64,000 nt of DNA from Sulfitobacter sp. D7 (GTDB taxonomy: Bacteria > Pseudomonadota > Alphaproteobacteria > Rhodobacterales > Rhodobacteraceae), in NCBI RefSeq assembly GCF_003611275.1, contig NZ_CP020699.1, positions 17,710-81,709 of the forward strand, given 5' to 3'. Position numbers and translations under genes: made by a program. Positions 1 through 9,001 of the stretch are shown here, one piece after another; the stretch's first letter is position 1, and the number at the start of each line of letters is the position of its first letter. The notes under the pieces were generated by a model. It made no database searches and was not told the origin of the DNA. It saw only the letters and a program-made list of their open reading frames with translations.

Positions 1-588
1 CCAAATATCGTCTTGCCGCTGGGTGGTTTCGAAATCGGCATGCCCCCAATGCAGGGTTTCAGCGGTCTGCAAATTGATTGGACTGGCCGGGTCTGCCGCC
101 GCATGGACAACCGCGACGTTTCCTGACTGCCAAAAAATTGGGCGGTTGCGGAGCCACAGGACGAGCTCTGCACCCATCGCATTCTGGAGCTGTTCAGCGA
201 TAGCATCTAGCGCGGCCCCGGTTGTTGCTTCGCTCGCGCCTGCAACGCCAAAGCTTGCCAATGTCTGAAGACCTCCATAGCGCAGCCAGCGGGGTCCATG
301 TTTTTGCGGATGATCCAGAAAATTAAGCATCATCTCTTCGTGGTTGCCCGAAAGGCAGACCACATCGGGCCGGGCGTGCAGCAGACGCAATACCTCGGCG
401 CTTTCATCTCCGCGATCAACGTAGTCACCGACGCAAACAATCTGGGTATCTTTGATACTGTCGAGGGCGCGTGCAAGCAGATCCGCCCGACCGTGTATGT
501 CGCCGAGTGCAACAAAAGGTGCGTCTGGTGCGAGGGGCGGAAATGGTCTTTTTGGTGCGAATAGCCCCTTGATCCAATTGCTAAGCAT
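1..588 (-). CDS. Serine/threonine-type metallophosphoesterase, 3' end cut off by the window
   Basis: The reverse strand reads from an ATG at 588 to the left edge without a stop. Near the N-terminus it carries the three metal-binding blocks of the calcineurin-like phosphoesterase family: GDIHG, then GDYVDRG, then GNHE, in the usual order and spacing for PPP-type bacterial protein phosphatases. A histidine in the later segment VVHAA fits a further metal ligand. The family removes phosphate from phosphoproteins or small phosphorylated molecules using a di-metal centre. There is no signal peptide, so it is probably cytosolic. It is transcribed away from the exopolysaccharide genes to its right, and the 133-base gap holds both promoters. 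A role in reversing tyrosine or serine phosphorylation linked to polysaccharide export is only a guess from position. The C-terminus is not visible. Confidence 0.85.
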   Translation of the reverse strand, partial: MLSNWIKGLFAPKRPFPPLAPDAPFVALGDIHGRADLLARALDSIKDTQIVCVGDYVDRGDESAEVLRLLHARPDVVCLSGNHEEMMLNFLDHPQKHGPRWLRYGGLQTLASFGVAGASEATTGAALDAIAEQLQNAMGAELVLWLRNRPIFWQSGNVAVVHAAADPASPINLQTAETLHWGHADFETTQRQDDIW

Positions 589-721
589 GTGTGGGATATC
601 GTCCTTCGGAGTGTTGCAGCAGGACCGCAGTGTAGCGTTAATTATTAAGTGGTTTGCCAGCCGTTGTGAAGTCGTGGCATGAGGCTGCTATAGGTTCCTT
701 CGAGTTCAGGTTTTTGTCTTA

Positions 722-2836
722 ATGCGTGCAAGCAAGTTATTATGTATTGTTGCTCTGGTCGCCTTGGGGGCAGATGGCGTCGCTCGGGCACAGACTTTGT
801 CGACATATGGCACCCCCGGCCTTGTTGATATGCCAACGGCAGAGGTTCTGTCGGATGGTCATGTCGGGCTGACCGCGAGCACTTTTGGCAATACCACACG
901 CAACACTGCGACTTTCCAGGTTTTGCCTAGGGTTTACGGCACTTTTCGCTATGCGATCATTGACGACTTTGATCCGGGCGGACCTCAAGACGGTACGCGC
1001 TATGACCGGAGCTTTGACCTTCATTACCAGATCACGGATGAAACGCTGCGCTTTCCTGCCCTTGCCGTCGGTTTAAGAGATTTCGGCGGCACCGGCATTC
1101 ATTCAGGCGAATATTTCGTCGGGACCAAGAGCTTCGGCTCGAAACTGAAAGTAACCGGGGGCATGGGCTGGGGGCGCTTGGCGCAGCGTGGCTCTTTCTC
1201 GAACCCTCTGGGCGTGGTGGCCGACCGTTTTGATACGCGACCGAATGTCGGTGCCGGTGGTATTAACACGACAGGCCAACTTGATTTCGGCGCTTGGTTT
1301 CGCGGCCCTGCTGCCCTGTTCGCCGGGGTAGAATATCAGGCAACGGATCGTTTGTCTTTTCAGCTGGAGTATTCCTCGGACGCTTACGAGCGCGAACAAA
1401 GTGTCGGTGCGATCGACATCAAAAGCCCGATCAATGTGGGGCTTAACTACAGCTATCCAAGCGGCTCCAACCTGCGCGCTTTTGTGATCGGTGGCTCAGA
1501 AGTTGGTTTGCAATATAGCCTCATTCTAAACCCGGCAAAACGCCGCGCGCCGGGAGGGCTCGACGCGGCCCCGATGCCGCTGGTGCCGCGCAATCAAGCG
1601 GTGCTTGCAAATCACGATCTTCGACAGCCGGTGCAGAAGGCCAAAGCAGACCGTACGTTGAAGGCCTTGCTGGCGCAGGAGGGGATGGAGCTTCAGGGGC
1701 TGACCGTGAATGGCCGCCGCGCGCAGGTGCGGTTGGAAAACAACCTGTGGGATATCGAAGCACAGGCCGCGGGCCGCGCCGCGCGGGTGATGGCCGTGAC
1801 GCTGCCCGCAGAGGTCGAGGTTTTTGACATCACCTTCCAAGCCAACGGGATGGCGATCAGCACTGTCACCGTGGCGCGCGCTGATTTGGAAGACCTCAAG
1901 AACGACTATGATGGGGCTTGGCGCACGCTTGCCCGCGCAAAGATCAAAGACGCCGAGGCGAACAGCCGTGAGGGCGAATTGCCCGAAGCTTTCCCGACGT
2001 TTACCTATGGGCTTGGCCCCTACTTGGCCCTGTCACTCTTTGATCCAGACAGCCCGCTGCGGTATGATGTGGGCGCCCAGTTCACCGCCGACTATCGGCC
2101 GAGCCCCGGTTTGACCTTTTCGGGTCGGTTCCGTTATCCGCTCGTCGGCAATATGGATAAGGTGACGCGTCGGTCCAATTCGGTGATTCAGCGGGTGCGT
2201 TCAGATGCGGTGCTTTATGCTATCGAATCCGATTTCGAAGTCAATAAGCTTACGGCAGAATACATGTTTCGCCCGGGCCAAGATCTCTTTGGTCGCGTCA
2301 CGGGTGGGTATCTGGAAAATATGTACGGCGGGCTGTCGGGGGAGCTTTTGTGGTACCCTGTCGCCAGCCGGCTCGCGCTCGGGGTTGAAGTCAACTATGC
2401 CAAGCAGCGTGATTTTGACATGTTGTTCGGTTTTCAGGACTACGATGTCGTGACAGGCCATGCCTCGGCCTATTATGATTTGGGCAACGGATTCACCACG
2501 CAGGTGGATGTGGGCCGCTATCTGGCAAAGGACTGGGGGGCGACCTTCGGGCTGGACCGCGAGTTTAACAACGGCTTCAAGATCGGCGGGTATTTCACTC
2601 TGACCGATGTCAGCTTTGATGACTTCGGCGAAGGGTCTTTCGACAAGGGGCTCCGCTTTAGCGTGCCGCTCTCATGGCTCACGGGTGAGCCTTCGCGTGA
2701 CACAGTGAGCCGCGTGATACAGCCGGTGACACGCGATGGCGGGGCGCGGTTGAATGTGGAAAATCGTCTTTACAATGTGGTGCGCGATTACCGTGCAGAC
2801 AAACTGAGCGATGGCTGGGGGCGCTTTTACCGATGA
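722..2836 (+). CDS. yjbH: YjbH-family exopolysaccharide outer-membrane protein
   Basis: This 704-residue protein starts with a cleavable signal peptide (hydrophobic stretch, cleavage likely after VARA at about residue 23). It continues with the YjbH/GfcD hallmark opening TLSTYGTPGLVDMPTA. The rest is rich in alternating aromatic and glycine residues, as expected of a beta-barrel lipoprotein-associated outer-membrane protein. The family belongs to yjbEFGH-type operons that make or export an extracellular polysaccharide; the exact activity is not established. The gene overlaps yjbF by four bases (ATGA), so the two are translationally coupled. No strong ribosome binding site precedes this ATG. 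Length and N-terminus match the family. Confidence 0.9.
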   Translation: MRASKLLCIVALVALGADGVARAQTLSTYGTPGLVDMPTAEVLSDGHVGLTASTFGNTTRNTATFQVLPRVYGTFRYAIIDDFDPGGPQDGTRYDRSFDLHYQITDETLRFPALAVGLRDFGGTGIHSGEYFVGTKSFGSKLKVTGGMGWGRLAQRGSFSNPLGVVADRFDTRPNVGAGGINTTGQLDFGAWFRGPAALFAGVEYQATDRLSFQLEYSSDAYEREQSVGAIDIKSPINVGLNYSYPSGSNLRAFVIGGSEVGLQYSLILNPAKRRAPGGLDAAPMPLVPRNQAVLANHDLRQPVQKAKADRTLKALLAQEGMELQGLTVNGRRAQVRLENNLWDIEAQAAGRAARVMAVTLPAEVEVFDITFQANGMAISTVTVARADLEDLKNDYDGAWRTLARAKIKDAEANSREGELPEAFPTFTYGLGPYLALSLFDPDSPLRYDVGAQFTADYRPSPGLTFSGRFRYPLVGNMDKVTRRSNSVIQRVRSDAVLYAIESDFEVNKLTAEYMFRPGQDLFGRVTGGYLENMYGGLSGELLWYPVASRLALGVEVNYAKQRDFDMLFGFQDYDVVTGHASAYYDLGNGFTTQVDVGRYLAKDWGATFGLDREFNNGFKIGGYFTLTDVSFDDFGEGSFDKGLRFSVPLSWLTGEPSRDTVSRVIQPVTRDGGARLNVENRLYNVVRDYRADKLSDGWGRFYR

Positions 2837-3462
2837 AGCTTTGGCCGCTGATCCTAATCCTTAGTAGTTTTTTGCTGGGCTGTGGTACCGTGGACATGAG
2901 GGACACTTTGCTCGGCCCTCTCGTCATACCTGAGAAAGCCGAATACGCGCCTCGTTTCGCAGCATTGGCCCGAGCCGAAGCGCCTGCTTTGCAAGTTGGC
3001 TTCGTCGAGCGCCAAGAGGGTGGCACCCTCCTGCTGGAAAGGCGCGACGGGGCATTCGACTATTGGCTTACACCTGAGGGGGCGCAGATTATTTTGCAAA
3101 ACGGGATGCTGCACGGCACACGTGGCTTTGGAGAAGGGCTGCTGGCGTCTGAGTTGAGTGCACCCTTGGCTCATATCCGTGGTTTGAAAAATGGCTATTC
3201 GGATCGGTTCCACACCTATCTCGACGGCAATGACCGCGCGGTTGCGCGCACCTACCGTTGTCTTTTTACCCGGGGCGAAACGAGCGATATTGCGCTACGC
3301 TCTGGGCCTGTTCAAACCGTGCAGATGCGCGAGAATTGCCGTAGCCTAGATCAAGAATTTACCAATATTTACTGGGTCACCCCCGGCGCGCGCCGTATTG
3401 TGCAATCGCGCCAATGGGCGGGTCCTTATATCGGGGCGCTTTCGACGCGGGTCGTTGAATAG
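2833..3462 (+). CDS. yjbF: YjbF-family lipoprotein of exopolysaccharide export
   Basis: The product has 209 residues. It opens with a short hydrophobic signal and a lipobox (LLGC, cysteine at about residue 17), so it should be a periplasmic or outer-membrane lipoprotein. The following sequence matches the YjbF/GfcB type: a compact beta-rich domain with the segment DYWLTPEGAQI. Family members accompany YjbH in polysaccharide operons. The start codon sits inside the last codons of yjbH with a four-base overlap, and the Wza-like gene follows after 28 bases, giving the order yjbH-yjbF-wza. The molecular role is unknown; a chaperone or scaffold for the barrel is inferred only from partnership. Confidence 0.85.
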   Translation: MKLWPLILILSSFLLGCGTVDMRDTLLGPLVIPEKAEYAPRFAALARAEAPALQVGFVERQEGGTLLLERRDGAFDYWLTPEGAQIILQNGMLHGTRGFGEGLLASELSAPLAHIRGLKNGYSDRFHTYLDGNDRAVARTYRCLFTRGETSDIALRSGPVQTVQMRENCRSLDQEFTNIYWVTPGARRIVQSRQWAGPYIGALSTRVVE

Positions 3463-3490
3463 AACTCCCGAAACAATAGGAGACTGAACG

Positions 3491-4849
3491 TTGAAAAAAG
3501 TCATTTTACTGGTCGCGCTTACGGCCCTAGCAGGTTGCGGTTCGGTCTATCGGTCCTCCTCTGTGAGCCCCGGTGTCAGTGATGGAACCAATGTCCGCGT
3601 GGTCGCTCTTTCCGCAGAAACCGTGGTGCAAGCCAACCGGTCCAGTTATCAGCCAAAGACCTTACCGGCCGTCTTCTCGATGACCGCCGGGGGCGGCACT
3701 TTGGGCCGGGGGGCGGGGGCTTTGCCTCAGCCAACATTCGATCTTGAGACCCGTCCCGGAACCTTGGCCCTGCGCGTACCACCTGCTGCCAATCCGGGTG
3801 CCTATCAAATCGGCATCGGTGATGTCGTTTTGCTATCCACGCCGAACACCGGGTCAACGGTCGAGGAGCTCTCTGGCCTACTCGCGGCCCAAAACGCGCG
3901 GCAAGGCTATACAGTGCAGGATGACGGGTCCATCAACATCCCGAATGTCGGCCGTGTGCGGATTGCCGGACTTACCATTGAAGACGCCGAAGCGGCGCTG
4001 TTTCAAAAGCTCGTAGAGAACCAATTCGACCCGACATTCAGCCTCGAAATTGCTGAATTCAATTCCCGTAAAGTTTCCATCGGCGGTGCGGTGGGCACTC
4101 CGGGCGTTGTACCGGTTTCGCTGACCCCGCTTTACCTTGGGGATGCCTTGGCTGCGGCCGGGGGCGTTTCGGTTGAAGACCAAGATTTCGCATCCGTTCG
4201 GATCTACCGCGATGGCACGCTCTACCAAATTCCGCTGACGACGCTTTATGAACGCGGGGACCTGCTTCGCACACGGCTCGTCGATGGGGACGCGGTTTTT
4301 GTCGATACTGAATACGAGTTAGGGCAGGCGCAAAGCTATTTTGAACAGCAAATCACCTTGGTGTCCGCCCGCCAAGCGGCACGACAGGCGGCGCTGAATG
4401 AACTACAGCTCGAAGTGAATTTGCGCCGGGGCCAGCTTGAGGAGGCCCGCCAGAATTATCAAACCCGCATCGACCTTGGTGCGGATAATCGGGATTATGT
4501 GTACTTGACTGGGGAGGTTGGCAAGCAATCGCGCTTCCCGCTGCCCTATGACCGCAAAGCAAAACTGGCAGATGCCATGTTTGCGCAAGCCGATGGTCTT
4601 ACGGTTGAGACTGGTGACGTTTCACAAATTTACGTGCTGCGGGCGTCCTCCGATCCGCGTGAGTTTGGAGCCGTGACCGCTTGGCACCTCGATACACGAA
4701 ATGCAGCGAATTATGCGCTCACCACTAAGTTCGAACTCCGTCCGAATGATATCGTTTTCGTGGCCCAGCAGCCAATCACGCGATGGAACCGCGCTGTAGC
4801 ACAGATCATGCCCTCCCTGATCAGCGTAACAAACGCAGCCACAAATTAA
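3491..4849 (+). CDS. Wza-like polysaccharide export lipoprotein
   Basis: This 452-residue lipoprotein has a TTG start preceded by AGGAGA. Signal peptide and lipobox (LAGC) occupy residues 1-15. A polysaccharide-export domain (about residues 95-180, with YQIGIGDVV and DDGSINIPNVGRVRIAGLT) is followed by SLBB-type segments (IGGAVGTPGVV). A charged helical stretch at about 280-325 looks like a coiled coil, and a second SLBB-like block (YLTGEVGKQSRFPLP) follows. The family forms the outer-membrane pore through which capsule or exopolysaccharide leaves the cell, working with a Wzc-type co-polymerase; such a gene lies at 57910-60048. It is the last gene of the yjbH-yjbF-wza operon, and a 10-bp hairpin begins ten bases after its stop. 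Confidence 0.9.
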   Translation: MKKVILLVALTALAGCGSVYRSSSVSPGVSDGTNVRVVALSAETVVQANRSSYQPKTLPAVFSMTAGGGTLGRGAGALPQPTFDLETRPGTLALRVPPAANPGAYQIGIGDVVLLSTPNTGSTVEELSGLLAAQNARQGYTVQDDGSINIPNVGRVRIAGLTIEDAEAALFQKLVENQFDPTFSLEIAEFNSRKVSIGGAVGTPGVVPVSLTPLYLGDALAAAGGVSVEDQDFASVRIYRDGTLYQIPLTTLYERGDLLRTRLVDGDAVFVDTEYELGQAQSYFEQQITLVSARQAARQAALNELQLEVNLRRGQLEEARQNYQTRIDLGADNRDYVYLTGEVGKQSRFPLPYDRKAKLADAMFAQADGLTVETGDVSQIYVLRASSDPREFGAVTAWHLDTRNAANYALTTKFELRPNDIVFVAQQPITRWNRAVAQIMPSLISVTNAATN

Positions 4850-4858
4850 TCCCTTATA

Positions 4859-4888
4859 CGCGCGGCGCTGAACCATCGGCGCCGCGCG
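4859..4888 (+). terminator. Strong GC hairpin after the Wza-like gene
   Basis: Arms CGCGCGGCGC (4859-4868) and GCGCCGCGCG (4879-4888) pair perfectly around a 10-base loop, starting ten bases after the stop codon. There is no U-run, so it may act as a weak or Rho-assisted terminator or as an mRNA-stabilising end. Confidence 0.55.
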
Positions 4889-4949
4889 AGCGCTACCTGC
4901 TTCCCATTCTCGCCCGAAGGGGATGGATAGCTGCCGACCTCGGCGAAGA

Positions 4950-5100
4950 TCGCAGCAGCATCCGTTTGGGCAGAGAATGACCTCCCGGGGAAAGCGATGG
5001 CGCTTCCACGGCCATCGTTGACACAGACACTTATGACCCTCGCCCACTCCAAAGCTATTTCCTCACGTTCTGCGAAGCGAAGGCTGCGGTTTTTCAATAA
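4950..5100 (-). mobile_element. Possible IS30-type transposase N-terminal remnant
   Basis: Read on the reverse strand, the segment NRSLRFAEREEIALEWAR resembles the first helix-turn-helix of IS30-family transposases. A following GRGSAIAFPGRSFS could match the second helix after small indels. The frame is not maintained and no DDE domain follows, so at most a decayed fragment is present. The rest of the 4850-5224 gap holds no convincing gene. Part of the fragment (4970-5016) is about 80% identical to 57782-57827. Confidence 0.35.
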
Positions 5101-5224
5101 GAGCGCCGATGACGCATGATCTGTGGGAGGCATTCCGCCAACACTCGACAAAGTTTGCGACGGAACCCGCGATCGACCCGACCAACCGCGCCCGCCTTGC
5201 GGATGTTCCGCCCGCTGAGCTGGG

Positions 5225-5698
5225 CTAGACTCTTTCAGTCAACGCCGCTTGGAAATCACCAGAGGTCACCCACCGCCCCAGCCGAGCTAGGATATCATCC
5301 AACTGCCGCAGATCTTCGGCTGAAAGCGGGTCTGTCAGGACCGTATCAAGGTTGTCAGAAACCCGCCGCGCGGTGAGGCGTACTTCCTTGCCCCGGGTGG
5401 TGGTGGAGAGAAAGAAGACGCGGGCGTCTTCTTCGGAATTCTCGCGCTGGATCAGGCCCTTGCTGATCAGATTGCGGATGATGCGCGACGTAAGGCTCTT
5501 GTCGTACCCCATGATCTTGGAAATCTCGGCAAAAGTTGTTCCCGGCGCATCATCTATCAGGCGCAGAACACGAATATCTCTGATCCGGCAGCCGGTTTCG
5601 CGCACAGCAATATCGTCCGCGGCTGCGATGGCTTCCTGCGCGATGATGTCTAGTCTGTAGGTCAAACGCTTGTTCTTGAATGGTTTACTGCTTTGCAT
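5225..5698 (-). CDS. MarR-family transcriptional regulator
   Basis: This 157-residue protein has the MarR winged-helix layout. A dimerisation helix is followed by LRLIDDAPGTTFAEISKIMGYDKSLTSRIIRNLISKG (helix-turn-helix, about residues 45-80), then the wing ENSEEDARVFFLSTTTRGKEV with the conserved D-R/F pattern, and a C-terminal dimerisation helix. The family usually represses neighbouring divergent genes and releases DNA on binding an aromatic or other small ligand. The divergent neighbour here is a decayed amidohydrolase and ABC operon (5837-7993), so its original targets may be lost. The intergenic stretch 5699-5836 would hold its operator, but no clean dyad stands out. Confidence 0.88.
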   Translation of the reverse strand: MQSSKPFKNKRLTYRLDIIAQEAIAAADDIAVRETGCRIRDIRVLRLIDDAPGTTFAEISKIMGYDKSLTSRIIRNLISKGLIQRENSEEDARVFFLSTTTRGKEVRLTARRVSDNLDTVLTDPLSAEDLRQLDDILARLGRWVTSGDFQAALTERV

Positions 5699-5836
5699 CG
5701 GGACCGCTCTCTTTTTTCAATCAACCTACGCACGGGCACGTGTTTCTCGCAAGAGATAGTTTCATACAGAGAGTATATCGAAGTTCGGTTTCCCATGTGA
5801 TATTCTCACAATGATACCAAATGGAGATCTTGGACT

Positions 5837-5995
5837 ATGCTTGATGCATGGTGCGACATGGAGCGCCCAAAACTCGCATCCCTGCCACGCGATCTGCCAC
5901 GCCATCCAGAGATCGGTCTTGAAGAGGTGCGGAGTGCGGAACTCGGCGCTGAACGGCTCGGAGGGTTCGAAGCGTCGGGTGGCATGGGGGCGGCG
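5837..5995 (+). pseudogene. N-terminal remnant of an M20-family amidohydrolase
   Basis: An ATG at 5837, preceded by GGAG at about ten bases, opens a frame whose first 50 or so residues match the start of M20 peptidase/amidohydrolases. The key segment is RHPEIGLEEVRSAELGAERL, corresponding to the family's HxHPE-E-T motif, with the first histidine replaced. After about residue 52 the similarity stops, and none of the later metal ligands or the dimerisation domain can be found. The stretch from about 6000 to 6420 holds no gene I can support. Intact relatives hydrolyse N-acyl amino acids or amides and are often encoded beside Liv-type ABC transporters, which fits the decayed one directly downstream. 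Confidence 0.5.
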
Positions 5996-6427
5996 GAGGG
6001 GGAGTTGTGGACAGGTTGCGCAGCGCGGATGCGTCCGAACGGGCAGGACGGTGCCTTGGCTTTCGCGCCGAACCCGACGCGCTTCGGATGCAAAAACTGA
6101 CGGATGCTGACAACGCCCCAAAGCAACCACAGCGCGGCTGTGGGCAAGACGAACATATGGTCGCGATGCCCTCCCTCTGGCCCGAAAGCACTGCGGCTCA
6201 ATTGGGTGCCAATGCCCGCAATCGTGGGGGGATTCTCGGCTCGAACTGAAGCCCGACCATCTCAAAAACGGAAAAATTGGAAGTTTACGCGCCGTCCCGT
6301 AGGAAATTCAGAGATGCGCCCAAACTCTGCAGAATCTTAGGCGATTTATCGAAATGATACGATGTTTCTAGGAAGTCGGCCTGCGTACCCTAACCCTGTC
6401 ACTACGACAACAGAGAGGAATAAATAA

Positions 6428-7536
6428 ATTAAAATCAAAAACTTATTGGCACTTTGATGGCCGCGACAGCGCTGGTCAGCACTGTGCCCGTCTGGGCCGA
6501 GGTTACCTTGGGCGCTGTTATCCCGCTTTCGGGATCGAACGCAACACCGGGCGAAGACCAGCGCCGTGCCATCGAAATCGCGGTCAAAACAGTCAACGAC
6601 GCTGGCGGGGTTTTGGGAGAGCCGCTGGAAGTGATCATCGAAGACAGCGCCGGCAAACCGCAAACCGCGATCGACGCCGCCAAGAAGCTGGTCTCGGTCA
6701 ATGACGTGGCCCTTGTTATCGGTTCTTATTCGTCGGGCATTACCCTGCCGATGGGTGACTATCTGGGACAAGAAGGCGTGCCGCACCTCAATCCGGCCGC
6801 GACGTCTGGTTTGGTGCGCGGGATCGGTGACACCTCCTTCTCGATGGTGGGTCTCGACAACGTCTCGACCGAGTTCGCGGCCACCGAAGTCACCGCCAAT
6901 GGCTGGGAGAATGTGGCTGTTCTGGCGGTCAATAACGCCTTTGGCCAAGGGGTGGCTCAGGAAATCGAAAAGCACCTGACCAGCATGGGTGGCAAGGTTA
7001 CTACCACTGTGATGTTCAACGGCGGCCAGCCGTCTTATCGTCGCGAATTGCAGCAATTGGAAGCGACCAACCCGGACGCCTATGTCTTTACCGCCTATGG
7101 CACCGATGCCGCGCTCATCATGCAAGAAAGCTTTGAGCTTGGCCTGCAAGAAGATGCGCCGTGGTACTCGATCCTGATCACCATGATGAACACCGACACC
7201 CCCGAAGACTTCAAAAAGGGTCTGACCGGCATGGATGTGGGCTATCTCGGTGACGGCGGCGAGGGCTACAAGCACGCCTATGAAAGCGCACATGGCGAGA
7301 GCTTCCTCTCGGCCTATGGCGGCTATGCACATGACGCGGTGCTGTTCGCGGCAGAGGCGATCAACCGCGCCGGGTCGACCGACCGCGAGGCCGTTCTCAC
7401 CGCGATCCGTGAATTGGGCGACGAAGGTTTCAACGGAGCCACCGGCGAGATCAAGTTCGATGCCGAGGGCCAGCGCGTAAGGCGGCCGTACCTGAAGCTG
7501 AAAGTCGAAGGTAACGATCTGGTCACGATGGACTGA
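6428..7536 (+). pseudogene. Branched-chain-type ABC substrate-binding protein gene with a damaged 5' end
   Basis: From TTG at 6454 a frame of 360 residues encodes a periplasmic-binding-protein type I fold: LGAVIPLSG at the mature N-terminus, then AVKTVNDAGGVLGEPLEVI and VIGSYSSGITLP. The signal peptide is broken. Codons from 6431 read K-I-K-N-L-L-A-L and then hit TGA. Adding one T in the run at 6453-6455 would continue as L-M-A-A-T-A-L-V-S, restoring a normal leader. No ATG precedes that first part; only ATT at 6428 lies at the right distance from GAGAGGA. The body is otherwise intact. Both changes are in homopolymer-rich sequence, so sequencing error is possible, but the wrecked downstream permease and ATPase genes favour real decay. 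Confidence 0.65.
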
Positions 7537-7555
7537 TCACCGACGATGAATGGAC

Positions 7556-7588
7556 GGGCAGGTCTGATAGGATCTGCCCTTCTTCCTT
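7556..7588 (+). terminator. Hairpin with pyrimidine tail after the binding-protein gene
   Basis: GGGCAGGTC pairs with GATCTGCCC (one G-U) and is followed by TTCTTCCTT. It lies 20 bases after the stop, the position where ABC operons often carry an attenuator between the abundant binding protein and its permease. Confidence 0.6.
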
Positions 7589-7625
7589 GCCCACCTAGGG
7601 GATCGGGCAACTAACCGGGGTAACC

Positions 7626-7993
7626 ATGCTACAATTTATTCTCGATACGCTGATCAGATCGCTGGATCTTCGGCGCTGTCGGGCGGGGAGCGGCAGATCC
7701 TGTCGCTCGCACGGGCTTTGATGGCGGGTCCGCGGTTCCTATTGCTGGATGAACCTTCGGCCGGTCTCTCTCCGTCGATGATGCATGACGTCTTTGATGA
7801 AATCGCGCAGATCCGCGACGAGCAGGACATGTGCATTCTGATGGTCGAGCAGAACGCCTATGAGGCGCTGACCGTGGCCGACCGGGCATATGTGCTAACG
7901 GTTGGCAAGGTCGCCATGTCGGCCAAGGCCGTCGACCTGCTGAATGATCCCGCGATGGAAAAACTCTATCTCGGCGGTGATCCAGACGAGTGA
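7626..7993 (+). pseudogene. Deletion scar: livH start joined to the 3' part of livF
   Basis: ATG at 7626 begins MLQFILDTLIRS, a typical LivH permease N-terminus, but this frame is lost after about 12 codons. From about 7661, in another frame, the sequence reads AGSSALSGGERQILSLARAL and LLLDEPSAGLSPS, the signature and Walker B motifs of LivF. It then continues to a normal LivF C-terminus ending at 7993. Walker A and the first half of LivF are missing, as are nearly all of livH and all of livM and livG. The simplest reading is one internal deletion joining codon 12 of livH to mid-livF out of frame. The transporter cannot work. Confidence 0.8.
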
Positions 7994-8027
7994 ACCGCCG
8001 CTTAGGCTTACAGCATCCCCCCCCGAA

Positions 8028-8055
8028 GGGAGCATGGCGTTCGGGTCATGCTCCC
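8028..8055 (+). terminator. Hairpin between livF remnant and proC
   Basis: GGGAGCATG (8028-8036) and CATGCTCCC (8047-8055) form a perfect 9-bp stem. No T-run follows, so it is a terminator candidate only. Confidence 0.4.
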
Positions 8056-8106
8056 GCTGCGGGACGGCCTCGACCAAGAAGGCACCCATTCAATGAAAGC
8101 TTTGAA

Positions 8107-8928
8107 ATGAACAGCACCAAGACAATCCTGTTTGTCGGCTGTGGCAATATGGGCGCGGCAACCCTTACCCGAGCGCTTCAGGCCCTGCCGGACCACCACT
8201 ACATTGCGCTCGACCCTCAAACAGAGCGCGCCAAATCCCTGCTGCCGCAAGACGCAAAGGTCACCTTTGCGGCAGCGGCGGAAGAGCTCGACGGCATTGA
8301 GCCCGACCTCACGATCATCAGCGTGAAGCCACAACAATTCGGCAGCCTTCCCGCGCCGGTGTTGGTGCATATTGCGCGGGGCGTGGCCGTTTCGATCATG
8401 CCCGGCACATCCGTCGCTGCGATCTCAGATATACTGGGCACGCAGCGCATCGCGCGCGTGATGCCCAACCTCGCCGCCACAGTGGGCCAGTCGATGAGCG
8501 TAGGCTTTGTGCGCCGTGACACGCTCTCAGACACCGATACCGGTTTGATCAGCGCGCTGTTTGATTGCGTGGGGCAGTTCGCACGGATTGAAAACGAAGA
8601 TGACATTGATCTGGCCACGGCCGTGGCTGGAAGTGGGCCGGGATATCTTTTTGCCTTTGCGCAATATCTGGTCGACGCCGCTGTGGCCCAAGGCATGCCC
8701 CCGGAACTGGCCGAAAAGATGGTGCGCCAAACCCTGCTCGGGGCGGCGGTGCTGCTTTCTGAAGACAGTCGAACGTCGAAACAGTTGAAAGAGGCCATGC
8801 GCAGCCCCGGCGGCACGACAGAGGCCGGGTTGAACCACCTCGAAGCGCCCTCAGCCTTTCCGCGGACCCTGCAAGATGCAGTGAAAGCTGCGCATGCGCG
8901 TGCCCGAGAGATGGCCGGAGAGAGTTGA
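8107..8928 (+). CDS. proC: Pyrroline-5-carboxylate reductase
   Basis: The enzyme reduces 1-pyrroline-5-carboxylate to proline with NAD(P)H in the cytosol. From ATG 8107 the protein has 273 residues, normal for the family. It has an N-terminal Rossmann nucleotide motif (ILFVGCGNMGAA, about residues 6-17), VKPQQF in the middle, and the C-terminal ProC signature around AVAGSGPGYLFAF and SPGGTTEAGL. An in-frame GTG at 7990 would add an unrelated leader, so I chose the ATG that places the Rossmann strand at the start. It is followed by an lrp-type gene. A plasmid copy of a housekeeping gene probably duplicates the chromosomal one; a proline or ornithine catabolic link to the Lrp regulator is inference. 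Confidence 0.9.
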   Translation: MNSTKTILFVGCGNMGAATLTRALQALPDHHYIALDPQTERAKSLLPQDAKVTFAAAAEELDGIEPDLTIISVKPQQFGSLPAPVLVHIARGVAVSIMPGTSVAAISDILGTQRIARVMPNLAATVGQSMSVGFVRRDTLSDTDTGLISALFDCVGQFARIENEDDIDLATAVAGSGPGYLFAFAQYLVDAAVAQGMPPELAEKMVRQTLLGAAVLLSEDSRTSKQLKEAMRSPGGTTEAGLNHLEAPSAFPRTLQDAVKAAHARAREMAGES

Positions 8929-9001
8929 AAATGCAGTCAACGAGGATACCGCTGAAACACCCCGCACCCGGCCCGCGCGCAACTGTCGTTGGCATGAGAC
9001 G

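Noticed and set aside
5109..5228. Open frame of 39 codons starting MTHDLWEAFRQHSTKF
   Set aside because: No recognisable family or ribosome binding site, and it overlaps both the possible transposase remnant and the marR stop codon.
6000..6420. Several overlapping open frames on both strands in a GC-rich gap
   Set aside because: None has a family motif, a good start site or a clear partner; they look like chance frames in GC-rich, decayed sequence.
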